A stretch of 46,843 nucleotides of DNA from Polyangia bacterium (GTDB lineage Bacteria > Myxococcota_A > Polyangia > Polyangiales > Sandaracinaceae), in contig JAUHXR010000028.1 in the NCBI GenBank assembly GCA_030426845.1, forward strand, positions 1 through 46,843, given 5' to 3'. The position numbers were made by a program, and so were the translations under genes. Of this stretch, positions 1 to 9,254 are shown piece by piece. Under the pieces are notes generated by a model that searched no databases, was not told the DNA's origin, and was given only the letters and a program-made list of their open reading frames with translations. Position 1 is the first letter of the stretch. The number at the start of each line of letters is the position of its first letter.

Positions 1-54
1 TGCGGCGGTGAGCAGGAGCAGCGCAGCCGCCGCGATGAAGCACATCTCACGCAT
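1..54 (-). CDS. Partial secreted-protein gene, N-terminus only
   Basis: Only the first 18 codons are present; the gene runs leftward off the window edge. They read as a signal peptide: a short N-terminus with an Arg, then a hydrophobic stretch rich in Ala and Leu (FIAAAALLLLTAA). An in-frame ATG 21 bases upstream (start at 75) would add seven residues. I prefer the start at 54 because a TATTTT hexamer (reverse complement of 66-71) lies 11 bases before it and no Shine-Dalgarno is seen at either start. The product is exported or a lipoprotein, but its function cannot be inferred from this fragment. Confidence 0.5.
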   Translation of the reverse strand, partial: MREMCFIAAAALLLLTAA

Positions 55-113
55 CGGGAGGCGGGAAAATACCATCGCGGCGGCTTGGACGTCGCGGGCC
101 GCCGAATGTTCGC

Positions 114-130
114 CGAGAGGCCGCCTCTCG
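114..130. other. Small hairpin in the left intergenic gap
   Basis: A 7-bp perfect inverted repeat (CGAGAGG at 114-120 and CCTCTCG at 124-130) with a 3-base loop. The gap from 55 to 414 has no gene; it holds this hairpin and the repeat element at 250-410, and I see nothing else there. There is no T-run on either side, so a terminator role is only a possibility. Confidence 0.3.
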
Positions 131-249
131 CGGAGGCTCGAGCTTCACCCGCCGCCCGCCCTTCTTCCTCCTCGACATGCACCCCGGCTAACACGCGCCG
201 CGCGCGCTCAGCGGAGGGGATCGCCCAGGCCGTGATCCGCGCGCCCTAA

Positions 250-410
250 CAGCCCGTTGAAGAACCTCCCCGCGCGCCTCGCGGCCGGGAGCCCGCGCCT
301 GGGCGGCGCATCGCTCCTCAAGAATCCTCCGGGATTCCCTCGTCCCGCTGCGCCACCCAGGCGCGCCCTCGCAACCGCGATCCATCACGGTCGATTCTTC
401 AACGGGCTGC
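250..410 (-). repeat. MITE-like inverted-repeat element, copy 1
   Basis: A 161-bp element bounded by 15-bp perfect terminal inverted repeats: CAGCCCGTTGAAGAA at 250-264 and its complement at 395-409. Read on the minus strand it matches the element at 33786-33913 almost base for base in both outer parts. It carries about 33 extra internal bases (roughly 287-323) that the other copy lacks. TAA flanks both ends (247-249 and 411-413), which could be a 3-bp target duplication. It has no credible gene. It ends five bases from the stop codon of the DUF4288-like gene. Confidence 0.85.
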
Positions 411-414
411 TAAA

Positions 415-810
415 TCAGAGCGTCTGAGCCGGCTTGGATGCGTAGGGGTTATGAGCCAGCCCAGCCTCAGGCAGATCGTCTACGCCCACCTCCCGCATCT
501 CGCTACAGATCTCCGCGCCATCTAGATGGGCAGCTCGAATAACATCCAGAGTCAGCACCTCGATAAACTTCCACGTCACCAATTTACCATCGCCGTTCAG
601 ATAACTCTCCTCCTGCGCAAAGCCTACTTCAAGAGCCCGCTTGAATGCGCCTTCGAAATCACGTGCACGCAACAAGAAGATCGAGTCGTTCTGAAGAGCA
701 CCCGACTCACCCTCTACGTAACAAAGGCGTCGAATTGTAGCGCTAAACCAGCCGGCAGCACTAAACCAGCCGGCTATGGGGTCAACCTCATCGTGCACGG
801 AACCTGCCAT
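415..810 (-). CDS. DUF4288-like small protein
   Basis: 131 aa. The middle and end match what I remember of the DUF4288 family: a W(Y/F)SA motif near the N-terminus (GWFSATIRRL), a strand with an aromatic/Leu pattern, a helix (FEGAFKRALEVG), then a YLNGDGKLVTWKFIEVLTLDVI segment (residues about 57-90). The family's biochemical role is unknown to me. I chose ATG at 810 because AAGGAAGG (820-827 on the plus strand) sits 9 bases upstream; a TTG three codons earlier is less likely. The hexapeptide AGWFSA is repeated in tandem near the N-terminus through an 18-bp duplication. Base composition is much lower (about 48-53% G+C in the lines I counted) than the neighbours (about 72%), suggesting recent acquisition. 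It overlaps the end of the upstream ORF by 23 bases. Confidence 0.65.
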   Translation of the reverse strand: MAGSVHDEVDPIAGWFSAAGWFSATIRRLCYVEGESGALQNDSIFLLRARDFEGAFKRALEVGFAQEESYLNGDGKLVTWKFIEVLTLDVIRAAHLDGAEICSEMREVGVDDLPEAGLAHNPYASKPAQTL

Positions 811-1042
811 CTTGAACAACCTTCCTTACAACCGACGGGCCCGATGTCAGAGCTTCTCTAACCGTTCGTCCCAACCACTCTCCCGGAGATCTCCCGCCGA
901 CTCGGCCTTGCACATATCGCTCAGTAGATTCGCGCACCGGCGTATTCACGTTTAGGAGAACCTGACGCGCATAGGTCGACTCAACATTCAGCCCTACCCG
1001 TCTTGCAAACCGTAGAGCCGCTCTTGTGGGCGGCCGGACCAC
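788..1042 (-). CDS. Hypothetical 84-aa ORF, possibly a truncated 3' end
   Basis: 84 aa from a GTG start, with no Shine-Dalgarno. It lies immediately upstream of and overlaps the DUF4288-like gene, and shares its relaxed codon use and lower G+C (53% in the line counted). I do not recognise a domain. It is basic (many Arg) and reads like the C-terminal tip of a larger protein (RESTERYVQ, then SPGEWLGRTVREAL). One reading is a leftover C-terminal module of a larger acquired gene whose front part is gone; another is a chance ORF that keeps the frame open in transferred DNA. Function unknown. Confidence 0.35.
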   Translation of the reverse strand: MVRPPTRAALRFARRVGLNVESTYARQVLLNVNTPVRESTERYVQGRVGGRSPGEWLGRTVREALTSGPSVVRKVVQDGRFRAR

Positions 1043-1169
1043 GCATGGGACGGTGCAGCACCTCCATCCGCTTCGTCGGCGGCCGACTCGCAGCGACAGG
1101 GCCGAAGCCCACGACGCGTGGGAGGCTCTTCACGAGGGGATCGATGCGGGCCCGCCCCACGTCTCGCGC

Positions 1170-2282
1170 TCAGGAGACGACGGGGACCTTCACGCGGATC
1201 TTCTTCTTCTCGCCCGCGAGCACGAGCTGGCCGCAGGCCGCCGCGATGTCGTCCCCTTTGCGGCGGCGCACGAAGGTGGAGACACCGCGGTCCCAGAGCC
1301 GATCGTGGAACGCCTCGACCACGCTCCACGGCGGCGGACCGAGCGGGTTGTCGGGCACCGGGTTCATGGGGATGAGGTTCACCTTCGCGCTCATGCCCTT
1401 GAGCAGATCCGCGAGCCGGTCGGCGTCGGCGAGCTCGTCGTTGTAGCCCGCGACAAGCGTGTACTCGATCGTGATCCGCCGCCGCTTCGGGAGCGGGTAG
1501 CGGCGGAGCGCCTTCATGAGGTCGCTCAGCGGGTAGCGCCGGTTGATCGGCATCAGCGCGCTGCGGCGCTCGTCGTCCGGCACGTGGAGCGAGATCGCGA
1601 GCTGCACCTTGCCCCCGAAGTCCTCGCCCAGGCGCGCGATCTCCGGGATCAGCCCGCTCGTCGAGACGGTCACGCGGCGCGTCCCGAAGCCGAGGCCGTC
1701 GGGGTGGAACATGAGCCGCAGCGCGCGCGACACCGCGTCGTAGTTGTGGAGCGGCTCGCCCATCCCCATGAAGACCACGTTGCGGAGGCGGTCGCCCTCG
1801 TCGACGAGGCCCCGCCCCACGAAGAGCTGCGAGACGATCTCCGCGGCCGACATCTGGCGCTTCAGGCCGGCCATACCCGACGCGCAGAACACGCAGCCCA
1901 TCGCGCAGCCGACCTGGGTCGAGATGCACTGGGTGACCGGGCGGCCGTCCTCGGGCTCGTCGCCGCCCACCGGGTCCTCGGCCCCGCTCGATCCCTGGGG
2001 GATGAGGACCGACTCGACCGCGCGCCCGTCGCCCATCTGGAGGAGCAGCTTCTGCGTGCCGTCCTCCGCCCGCTGGTGGAGCGCGACCTCCATCGTCGGC
2101 TGGAGGCCCTCCTCGGCGAGGCGGGCGCGCAGCCGCTTGGGGAGGTCGGTCATCGCGTCCGGGTCGAGGACCCCGCGGGCGTGGATCCACTTGAAGACCT
2201 GGGCCGCGCGGTAGCGGGGCTCGCCCCAGCGCGCGAGGGTCTCGGCCCAGTCCTCGGGCAGGCGCTCGATCGGGTGCAGCAC
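1170..2282 (-). CDS. rlmN: 23S rRNA (adenine-2503-C2)-methyltransferase RlmN
   Basis: 370 aa radical-SAM enzyme that methylates A2503 of 23S rRNA, and in many bacteria A37 of some tRNAs. The radical-SAM cysteines are C126, C130 and C133 (CAMGCVFC), preceded by CISTQVG at 119-125. The methyl-carrying cysteine of the mechanism corresponds to about C350 in GDDIAAACGQL. Other family landmarks are GMGEPLHNYD and SLHVPDDERR. Between the N-terminal domain and CISTQVG there is an acidic, low-complexity insertion of about 20 residues (about 97-117) that I do not expect in the E. coli protein. Start is GTG at 2282, with TACGGT 9 bases upstream and no clear Shine-Dalgarno. Confidence 0.95.
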   Translation of the reverse strand: MLHPIERLPEDWAETLARWGEPRYRAAQVFKWIHARGVLDPDAMTDLPKRLRARLAEEGLQPTMEVALHQRAEDGTQKLLLQMGDGRAVESVLIPQGSSGAEDPVGGDEPEDGRPVTQCISTQVGCAMGCVFCASGMAGLKRQMSAAEIVSQLFVGRGLVDEGDRLRNVVFMGMGEPLHNYDAVSRALRLMFHPDGLGFGTRRVTVSTSGLIPEIARLGEDFGGKVQLAISLHVPDDERRSALMPINRRYPLSDLMKALRRYPLPKRRRITIEYTLVAGYNDELADADRLADLLKGMSAKVNLIPMNPVPDNPLGPPPWSVVEAFHDRLWDRGVSTFVRRRKGDDIAAACGQLVLAGEKKKIRVKVPVVS

Positions 2283-2312
2283 GACGCGAAGACCGTAGCA
2301 GCGTCCGGTCGC

Positions 2313-3140
<828 letters not shown>

Positions 3141-3206
3141 GGGCGGGTCCTACCACGACTGTCGCGCGGCAGCGATCGCCGCCCCGAGCGGACGCCCGCG
3201 GGGACG

Positions 3207-5255
3207 TCAGAGGCGGCCGCGCGCGACCGCGACCAGGACGTCGTCGAGGCGCTCGGGGCGCCCGGGCGCGCGGCAGCGCAGGTAGGGGCCCGCGATGTGG
3301 CAGGCCCCTGGCAGCTCCGCGTCGGCCGCGCGGCGCAGCTCGACCGCCTCCTCGGCGCTCGCGGCGCGGATCGTCAGCTCGGGCGGCGGGAAGAGCGCGG
3401 TGGGGAGGTTCGCGATCGGCGCGGCCAGGTAGCGCTCGACCGCGTCCCATCGGACCGACGCGAGCCCGTCACCGACTCGCTCGACGCGGAGCTGCTCGCC
3501 CTCACGGCGCCCGGAGAGCGCGAAGCGCGGGGCGGGCCCGCCGTCCGGCCGCGCGAGCTCGACCACCAGCTCGAACGGCCCGGGCGGCAGCACGGAAGCG
3601 AGCGCCGCGCCGAGCGCGCGCAGGTTCGCGAGGTCGCCCCGCGGGACGGCCCCCACCGCCATGGCGCGTCCGGGGCGCTCGCGCATCACGAGCAGCTCGG
3701 GCCGCGACCGGCCGAGCGCGCGGGCGCTCACCGAGCCGGGCCAGCGGGCCACGACGTGGACCGGTCCGGGCTCGGGGTGGGCTCCGGCGCGCGCCCGCAG
3801 CGCGATGGCCCCGAGGGCCCCGACGGCGTCGACCGCGCCGGGCCGCCCCAGCCGCGCCGGCGCCGCGATGGCCCCGCGCCCGGCCACCCACGCGCCCTCG
3901 GCCCACTCGTAGCTCACGCCCGCGTCCCGCAGCGCGGCGAGGTCCTCGGACAGGCCGGTCGCGAGCCTCGCGGCGGTGATGCCGTCCGCGACCAGCGCCT
4001 CCGCGAGGCGCGCCGGGTCGAGCTGGGCCAGCGCCTCGCGCCGGAGCAGACGCCAGCGCGCCGGCTCCACCGCGAGGCCCGACGCGAGCACGCGCTCCAC
4101 CACCTCGACCGCCCGCGCCGGCCGCTCGAGCACCTCGAGCTCCAACCGGACTCGCTGCTCGACCAGCTCGAGCCGCGCCGGGTGCGCCTCCGCCGCCCGC
4201 TCGAGGAGCGCCGCGAGGGCCTCCCCCACCGGGCGGCGCCGGTCGCCGCGTGCCCGCGACAGCTCGGCCTGACGGAGCTGCACCTGGTGACGCACGACCG
4301 CGAGGTTTGCGACGTCCACCTCGGCCACCGGGAGCGGCTCGGACCGGCTCCGGCGGTGCACGTAGGCCCGCCGCTCGAGACGGTCGTCCTCGAGGCTCAG
4401 CTCCAGCTCCTCGAAGCGATAGCGCTCGAGCAGCTCGACCCGGTTGTGCACGCGGGTGACCGTGGTCTCGGCGGGGTCCGACGGAAGGAGGCTCGGGGCG
4501 ACGCGCGGCCTGGTACGACGCCAGGTCTCCCACGTGAGCGCGGTGGGCTCGTCCACGAACGTCAGCTCGCGGCGCACGGTGAGCGTGCCGCCGTCCGCGA
4601 AGATCCGGCGGTGGAGGCGGTGGGGCCGGGGGCCGACCGCCCAGCGCGGCGCCAGGCCCATCGCCCGGCCGGCGCCGCCCTGCGGCTCGGTCGCGCCCCC
4701 GAGCCAGCCGAGCTCGGCCCCGCCGTCCGCCGCGACCTCGATCGCGCCCGGGCTGTTGCTGGCGAGCTGCACGCACGCCGCGGTCGGAACCTCGCCGCGG
4801 GCGCGCGGCCAGCGATGGAGGCTCACCTCGAGCGTGCGTTCGTCGAGCCACCGGGCCACCGGGCGGCGGCAGGCGTCGCCCTCGCACTCGTCGTCGATCC
4901 AGCGCAGCGGCAGCGAGGCGAGGTGCTCGAGGAGCGCGGGCGTGCGCGCCGCGAAGCGCAGGTAGGTGCGGCGCGCGCGGGGCTCGCGCGTCGTGGCCTC
5001 GGCGTAGGCGACGATCGACGCCTCGCGCGACCACGCCTCCGGGCCGGCCCAGCTCCGGTAGAGCACGAGCGCGCGGCGCCTCGCGGCCACGCGGGTCGGG
5101 CGCACGACGACGCAGCGATCGGCGCGCTCGGGGAGCAAGGCCGCGAGCTCCACCGCGTCGTCGGCGCGGGGCGCGGGGCGCAGCGGGCTCGGGCGCGCCG
5201 GCGAGGGCGCGCAGCCAGCGAGGAGCGCCAGGAGCGCGGCGGGGGCGGCGCGCAT
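3207..5255 (-). CDS. Large hypothetical lipoprotein
   Basis: 682 aa. The N-terminus is a short signal peptide ending in a lipobox (LLALLAGC, Cys15), followed by a Pro/Arg-rich linker, so it is probably a lipoprotein. The body is rich in Glu, Arg and Ala. Residues about 180-330 look like beta-strands (WAVGPRPHRLHRRIFADGG, LTVRRELTFVDEP). Residues about 330-480 look like helical repeats with evenly spaced LERxxEAHPARLELVEQRVRLELE patterns, possibly TPR-like. I recognise no catalytic motif and give no function. Start ATG at 5255 has TATCCT 8 bases upstream and no Shine-Dalgarno. A long open frame on the opposite strand across this region is a codon-bias shadow. Confidence 0.7.
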   Translation of the reverse strand: MRAAPAALLALLAGCAPSPARPSPLRPAPRADDAVELAALLPERADRCVVVRPTRVAARRRALVLYRSWAGPEAWSREASIVAYAEATTREPRARRTYLRFAARTPALLEHLASLPLRWIDDECEGDACRRPVARWLDERTLEVSLHRWPRARGEVPTAACVQLASNSPGAIEVAADGGAELGWLGGATEPQGGAGRAMGLAPRWAVGPRPHRLHRRIFADGGTLTVRRELTFVDEPTALTWETWRRTRPRVAPSLLPSDPAETTVTRVHNRVELLERYRFEELELSLEDDRLERRAYVHRRSRSEPLPVAEVDVANLAVVRHQVQLRQAELSRARGDRRRPVGEALAALLERAAEAHPARLELVEQRVRLELEVLERPARAVEVVERVLASGLAVEPARWRLLRREALAQLDPARLAEALVADGITAARLATGLSEDLAALRDAGVSYEWAEGAWVAGRGAIAAPARLGRPGAVDAVGALGAIALRARAGAHPEPGPVHVVARWPGSVSARALGRSRPELLVMRERPGRAMAVGAVPRGDLANLRALGAALASVLPPGPFELVVELARPDGGPAPRFALSGRREGEQLRVERVGDGLASVRWDAVERYLAAPIANLPTALFPPPELTIRAASAEEAVELRRAADAELPGACHIAGPYLRCRAPGRPERLDDVLVAVARGRL

Positions 5256-5269
5256 GCGGCCCCAGGATA

Positions 5270-5304
5270 GCGACCCGCCGGGCGTGGCGCCCGGCGTGGG
5301 TCGC
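5270..5304 (-). terminator. Long hairpin after ndk, candidate terminator
   Basis: An almost perfect inverted repeat: GCGACCC (5270-5276) and GCCGGGCG (5277-5284), a TGG loop, then CGCCCGGC (5288-5295), a 2-base bulge and GGGTCGC (5298-5304). This gives a 15-bp G+C-rich stem about 57 bases past the ndk stop. No T-tract follows, so it may stop transcription weakly or protect the 3' end. It lies just upstream of the leftward lipoprotein. Confidence 0.55.
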
Positions 5305-5360
5305 GTCGATCCGGATCACGCCCGGATCCGGCCCGGGTCATGCCCGGACCGAGGCCTCGA

Positions 5361-5777
5361 TCAGACCTCGTAGCCAGGGAAGAAGTAGCGGATCTCGGTC
5401 TGGGCGGTGTCGGGGCCGTCCGAGCCGTGGACCGCGTTCTCGCCGACGTCCTTCGCGTAGGCCTTGCGGATGGTGCCCTCGTCGGCGTTGGCCGGGTTGG
5501 TCGCGCCCATGAGCGCGCGGTACTTCGCGATCGCGTCGTCGCCCTCGAGGACGCTGACGACCACGGGGCCCCGGGTCATGAACTCGACGAGCTCGCCGAA
5601 GAACGGGCGCTCCTTGTGGACCGCGTAGAAGCCCTCGGCCATCGGACGGGTGAGGTGCAGCATCCGCATCGCCTTGATGGAGAGGCCGGCGCCTTCGATC
5701 ATCGCGAGGATGTTGCCGATGTTGTGCTGCTCGACCGCGTCCGGCTTGATGATCGAGAGGGTGCGCTGAGTCGCCAT
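5361..5777 (-). CDS. ndk: Nucleoside diphosphate kinase
   Basis: 138 aa cytoplasmic enzyme that moves the gamma-phosphate from ATP to NDPs through a phosphohistidine. The catalytic His is H117 in NAVHGSDG. Other family motifs are [10 protein letters not shown] at 7-16, HKERPFF (54-60), [14 protein letters not shown] and the DPGTIR-equivalent DEGTIRKAY. The length fits. The start at 5777 is set by AAGGAG about 9 bases upstream; the same frame is open much further upstream through mdh and sucD, but that is antisense-type shadow. It is the last gene of the leftward TCA cluster. It sits past the mdh hairpin with a 215-base gap, so it may have its own promoter. Confidence 0.96.
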   Translation of the reverse strand: MATQRTLSIIKPDAVEQHNIGNILAMIEGAGLSIKAMRMLHLTRPMAEGFYAVHKERPFFGELVEFMTRGPVVVSVLEGDDAIAKYRALMGATNPANADEGTIRKAYAKDVGENAVHGSDGPDTAQTEIRYFFPGYEV

Positions 5778-5944
5778 CGTTCGGGTCTCCTTGGAAAGCC
5801 ATCTACCCCGTTCGGGGAGGGTGAGTGCGCGGGCTTTAGCACAAGAAGCGAGGCGTGCACCGGGCCGAGACGGAGGAAGTCGGACGCTTCCGGCGCCGCG
5901 CGCTCCTGGAGCTCGGGGCACTGCGCCGCGCGACCGAACGAGAA

Positions 5945-5970
5945 GAGCCCGGCCGTCTCCGACCGGGCTC
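5945..5970 (-). terminator. Rho-independent-type terminator after mdh
   Basis: An 8-bp perfect stem GAGCCCGG (5945-5952) and CCGGGCTC (5963-5970) with a 10-base loop, 22 bases past the mdh stop. On the minus strand the stem runs straight into TTCTCGTT, a short pyrimidine-rich tail. This is the best intrinsic-terminator shape in the window. Confidence 0.65.
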
Positions 5971-5992
5971 CGCGGCGAGCGCTCGAGGGGTC

Positions 5993-6973
5993 TCAGAGGA
6001 GGTCGTTGACCGCCTCGGCCTCCTCCGACAGCTCCTTCGCGGTCGCGTCCATGCGCGCGCGGCTGAAGTCGCTGATCTCGAGGCCCTGGACGACCTGGTA
6101 CTGCCCCTCCTTGCAGAGGCAGGGCACGCCGTAGACGAGGCCCTCGGGGATGCCGTAGCTGCCGTCCGAGACGACCGCCATCGACGCCCAGGTGCCCGGC
6201 TCGGTGCCGAGGGCCCAGTCGTGGATGTGGTCGATGGCCGCGTTGCCCGCGCTGGCGGCCGAGCTCTTGCCGCGCGCGTCGATGATCGCCTTGCCGCGCT
6301 GAGCGACGGTGGGGATGAAGGTCTCCTCGAGCCAGCCGTCGTCGCCGACCACCTCGGCCGCCGGCTTGCCGTTGATCTCGGCGTGCTGGACGCTCGGGTA
6401 CTGCGTCGCGGAGTGGTTGCCCCAGATGGTCACCTTCTTGATGTCGGTGACCTTGGCCCCCGTCTTGGCCGCGAGCTGGCTGACCGCGCGGTTCTGGTCG
6501 AGGCGCACGAGCGCGCTGAACGCGGTCTTCGGGAGGTCGGGCGCGTTCTTGTAGAGGATGTAGCAATTGGTGTTGGCGGGGTTGCCGACCACCACGACCT
6601 TCACGTCGCGCGACGCGTGGTCGTTGAGCGCCTTGCCCTGCGCGGTGAAGATGGGGCCGTTCTCGCGGAGGAGGTCCTTGCGGAGCATGCCCGGGCCGCG
6701 CGGCTTGGCGCCGACGAGCAGCGCGTAGTTGGTCCCGCTGAAGCCCTTGTTCGGGTCGTCGTGGGCCTCCATGCCGGCGAGCGTCGGGAAGGCGCAGTCG
6801 TCGAGCTCCATCATCACGCCCTCGACCGCCTTCATCGCGGGCGGGATGTCGATGAGCTGGAGGATGACCGGCTGGTCCTTGCCGAGCATCTCCCCGGCCG
6901 CGATGCGGAAGAGGAGGCTGTAGCAAATCTGTCCTGCGGCACCGGTGACCGCGACCTTGACGGGATCCTTCAT
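5993..6973 (-). CDS. mdh: Malate dehydrogenase
   Basis: 326 aa NAD-dependent enzyme interconverting malate and oxaloacetate. The Rossmann glycine motif is [11 protein letters not shown] at 10-20. The substrate-loop arginines are R92 and R98 ([15 protein letters not shown]) and the catalytic His is H187 in [18 protein letters not shown] at 131-139 is the family's cofactor/substrate segment. The sequence is closer to the cytosolic-type/Thermus MDH group than to the lactate-like one. I moved the start to the ATG at 6973 because AAGGAG lies about 9 bases upstream; the open frame extends 17 codons further with no support. It is transcribed with sucD, about 200 bases upstream, or from its own promoter, since a strong hairpin lies between them. 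Confidence 0.95.
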   Translation of the reverse strand: MKDPVKVAVTGAAGQICYSLLFRIAAGEMLGKDQPVILQLIDIPPAMKAVEGVMMELDDCAFPTLAGMEAHDDPNKGFSGTNYALLVGAKPRGPGMLRKDLLRENGPIFTAQGKALNDHASRDVKVVVVGNPANTNCYILYKNAPDLPKTAFSALVRLDQNRAVSQLAAKTGAKVTDIKKVTIWGNHSATQYPSVQHAEINGKPAAEVVGDDGWLEETFIPTVAQRGKAIIDARGKSSAASAGNAAIDHIHDWALGTEPGTWASMAVVSDGSYGIPEGLVYGVPCLCKEGQYQVVQGLEISDFSRARMDATAKELSEEAEAVNDLL

Positions 6974-7113
6974 CGCGCTTCGCTCCTTGGCTCTGGGGCT
7001 CGTGAGGGGCCGCGAAGCTAGCACAGCCCGCCCCGCGGTTCAGGGCCGTCGCGTGACGCGAGACACGCGCATCGGGGATGGGACCGTCCCCTCCTCGGCG
7101 CCCCCGGACGCGA

Positions 7114-7149
7114 GACGCCCCGCGCCGCGGGGACCGCGGGCGGGGCGTC
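7114..7149 (-). terminator. Strong hairpin between sucD and mdh
   Basis: GACGCCCCGC (7114-7123), one unpaired base, CCGCGG (7125-7130), a GGA loop, CCGCGG (7134-7139), then GCGGGGCGTC (7140-7149). This is a 16-bp stem with one bulge, starting 26 bases past the sucD stop. There is no U-tract. It could be a terminator, an attenuating structure or a processing barrier that lowers mdh relative to sucCD. Confidence 0.55.
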
Positions 7150-7174
7150 GGGGGAGCGCCGAGCGGTGCTCGGG

Positions 7175-8065
7175 TCAGCCGAGGAGCGACTGCATGGTCG
7201 TGCCCATGTCGGAGGGCGTGGGCGCGACCTTGACGCCCGCCGCCTCGAGGGCCTCGATCTTGGCCGCGGCCGTGCCCTTGCCGCCGCTGATGATCGCGCC
7301 GGCGTGGCCCATCCGCTTGCCGGGCGGCGCGGTGACGCCCGCGATGAAGCCGGCGACCGGCTTCTTGCAGTTCTCCTTGATCCACGCCGCCGCCCGCTCC
7401 TCCGCGGAGCCGCCGATCTCGCCGATCAGGATGATCCCGTGCGTCTCGTCGTCCTCGACGAACTGCTCGAGGATCTCGATGAAGCCGGTGCCCCGGATCG
7501 GGTCGCCGCCGATCCCGACCGCGGTGCTCTGGCCCATGCCGAGCGCGGTCACCTGGCCGACCGCCTCGTAGGTGAGCGTGCCCGACTTGCTCACGATGCC
7601 GACGTTGCCGCGCCGGTGGATGTGCCCGGGCATGATGCCGATCTTGCACTCGTCCGGCGTGATGATGCCGGGGCAGTTCGGCCCGATGACCCGCGTCGCG
7701 GTCTGGCTGTCGAGGACGCGCCGGACCTTGAGCATGTCCATGACCGGGATGCCCTCGGTGATGACCACGACGAGCTCGAGCTCGGCGTCGATCGCCTCGA
7801 GGATCGCGTCGCCCGCGAAGGGCGGCGGCACGAAGATCACCGACGCGTTGGCGCCCGTCTTCTCGCGGGCCTCGCGCACGGTGTCGAAGACCGGGCAGCC
7901 GCCCTTGCCGCTCGGGTTGTCCCAGGTCTGGCCGCCCTTGCCGGGGACCACGCCGCCGACGATCTGGGTGCCGTAGTCCTGGCACTGGCCCGCGTGGAAC
8001 GTCCCCGCCGAGCCGGTGATGCCCTGGACGAGGACCTTGGTGTTCTTGTCAACGAAGATGGCCAT
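7175..8065 (-). CDS. sucD: Succinyl-CoA ligase, alpha subunit
   Basis: 296 aa, the usual size. With SucC it converts succinyl-CoA, ADP (or GDP) and phosphate to succinate, CoA and NTP. The N-terminal CoA-binding Rossmann fold shows as [22 protein letters not shown] (about 12-33). The phosphorylated active-site His is about H254 in [34 protein letters not shown] is a further signature. ATG at 8065 is three bases after the sucC stop, with AAGGGA just upstream inside the end of sucC, so the two subunits are translated together. Confidence 0.97.
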   Translation of the reverse strand: MAIFVDKNTKVLVQGITGSAGTFHAGQCQDYGTQIVGGVVPGKGGQTWDNPSGKGGCPVFDTVREAREKTGANASVIFVPPPFAGDAILEAIDAELELVVVITEGIPVMDMLKVRRVLDSQTATRVIGPNCPGIITPDECKIGIMPGHIHRRGNVGIVSKSGTLTYEAVGQVTALGMGQSTAVGIGGDPIRGTGFIEILEQFVEDDETHGIILIGEIGGSAEERAAAWIKENCKKPVAGFIAGVTAPPGKRMGHAGAIISGGKGTAAAKIEALEAAGVKVAPTPSDMGTTMQSLLG

Positions 8066-8068
8066 CGG

Positions 8069-9247
<1,179 letters not shown>

Positions 9248-9254
9248 TGGCGCC

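Noticed and set aside
188..388. Short ORF inside the repeat, beginning MMDRGCEG, with a relative at 33808
   Set aside because: It is carried by the repeat itself, is Arg-rich without domain features, and the two copies diverge after the shared part. It is most likely an artefact of repeat sequence.
5778..7985. In-frame extension of ndk upstream through mdh and sucD
   Set aside because: A clear Shine-Dalgarno and the family length place the ndk start at 5777; the extension is low-complexity and overlaps real genes in another frame.
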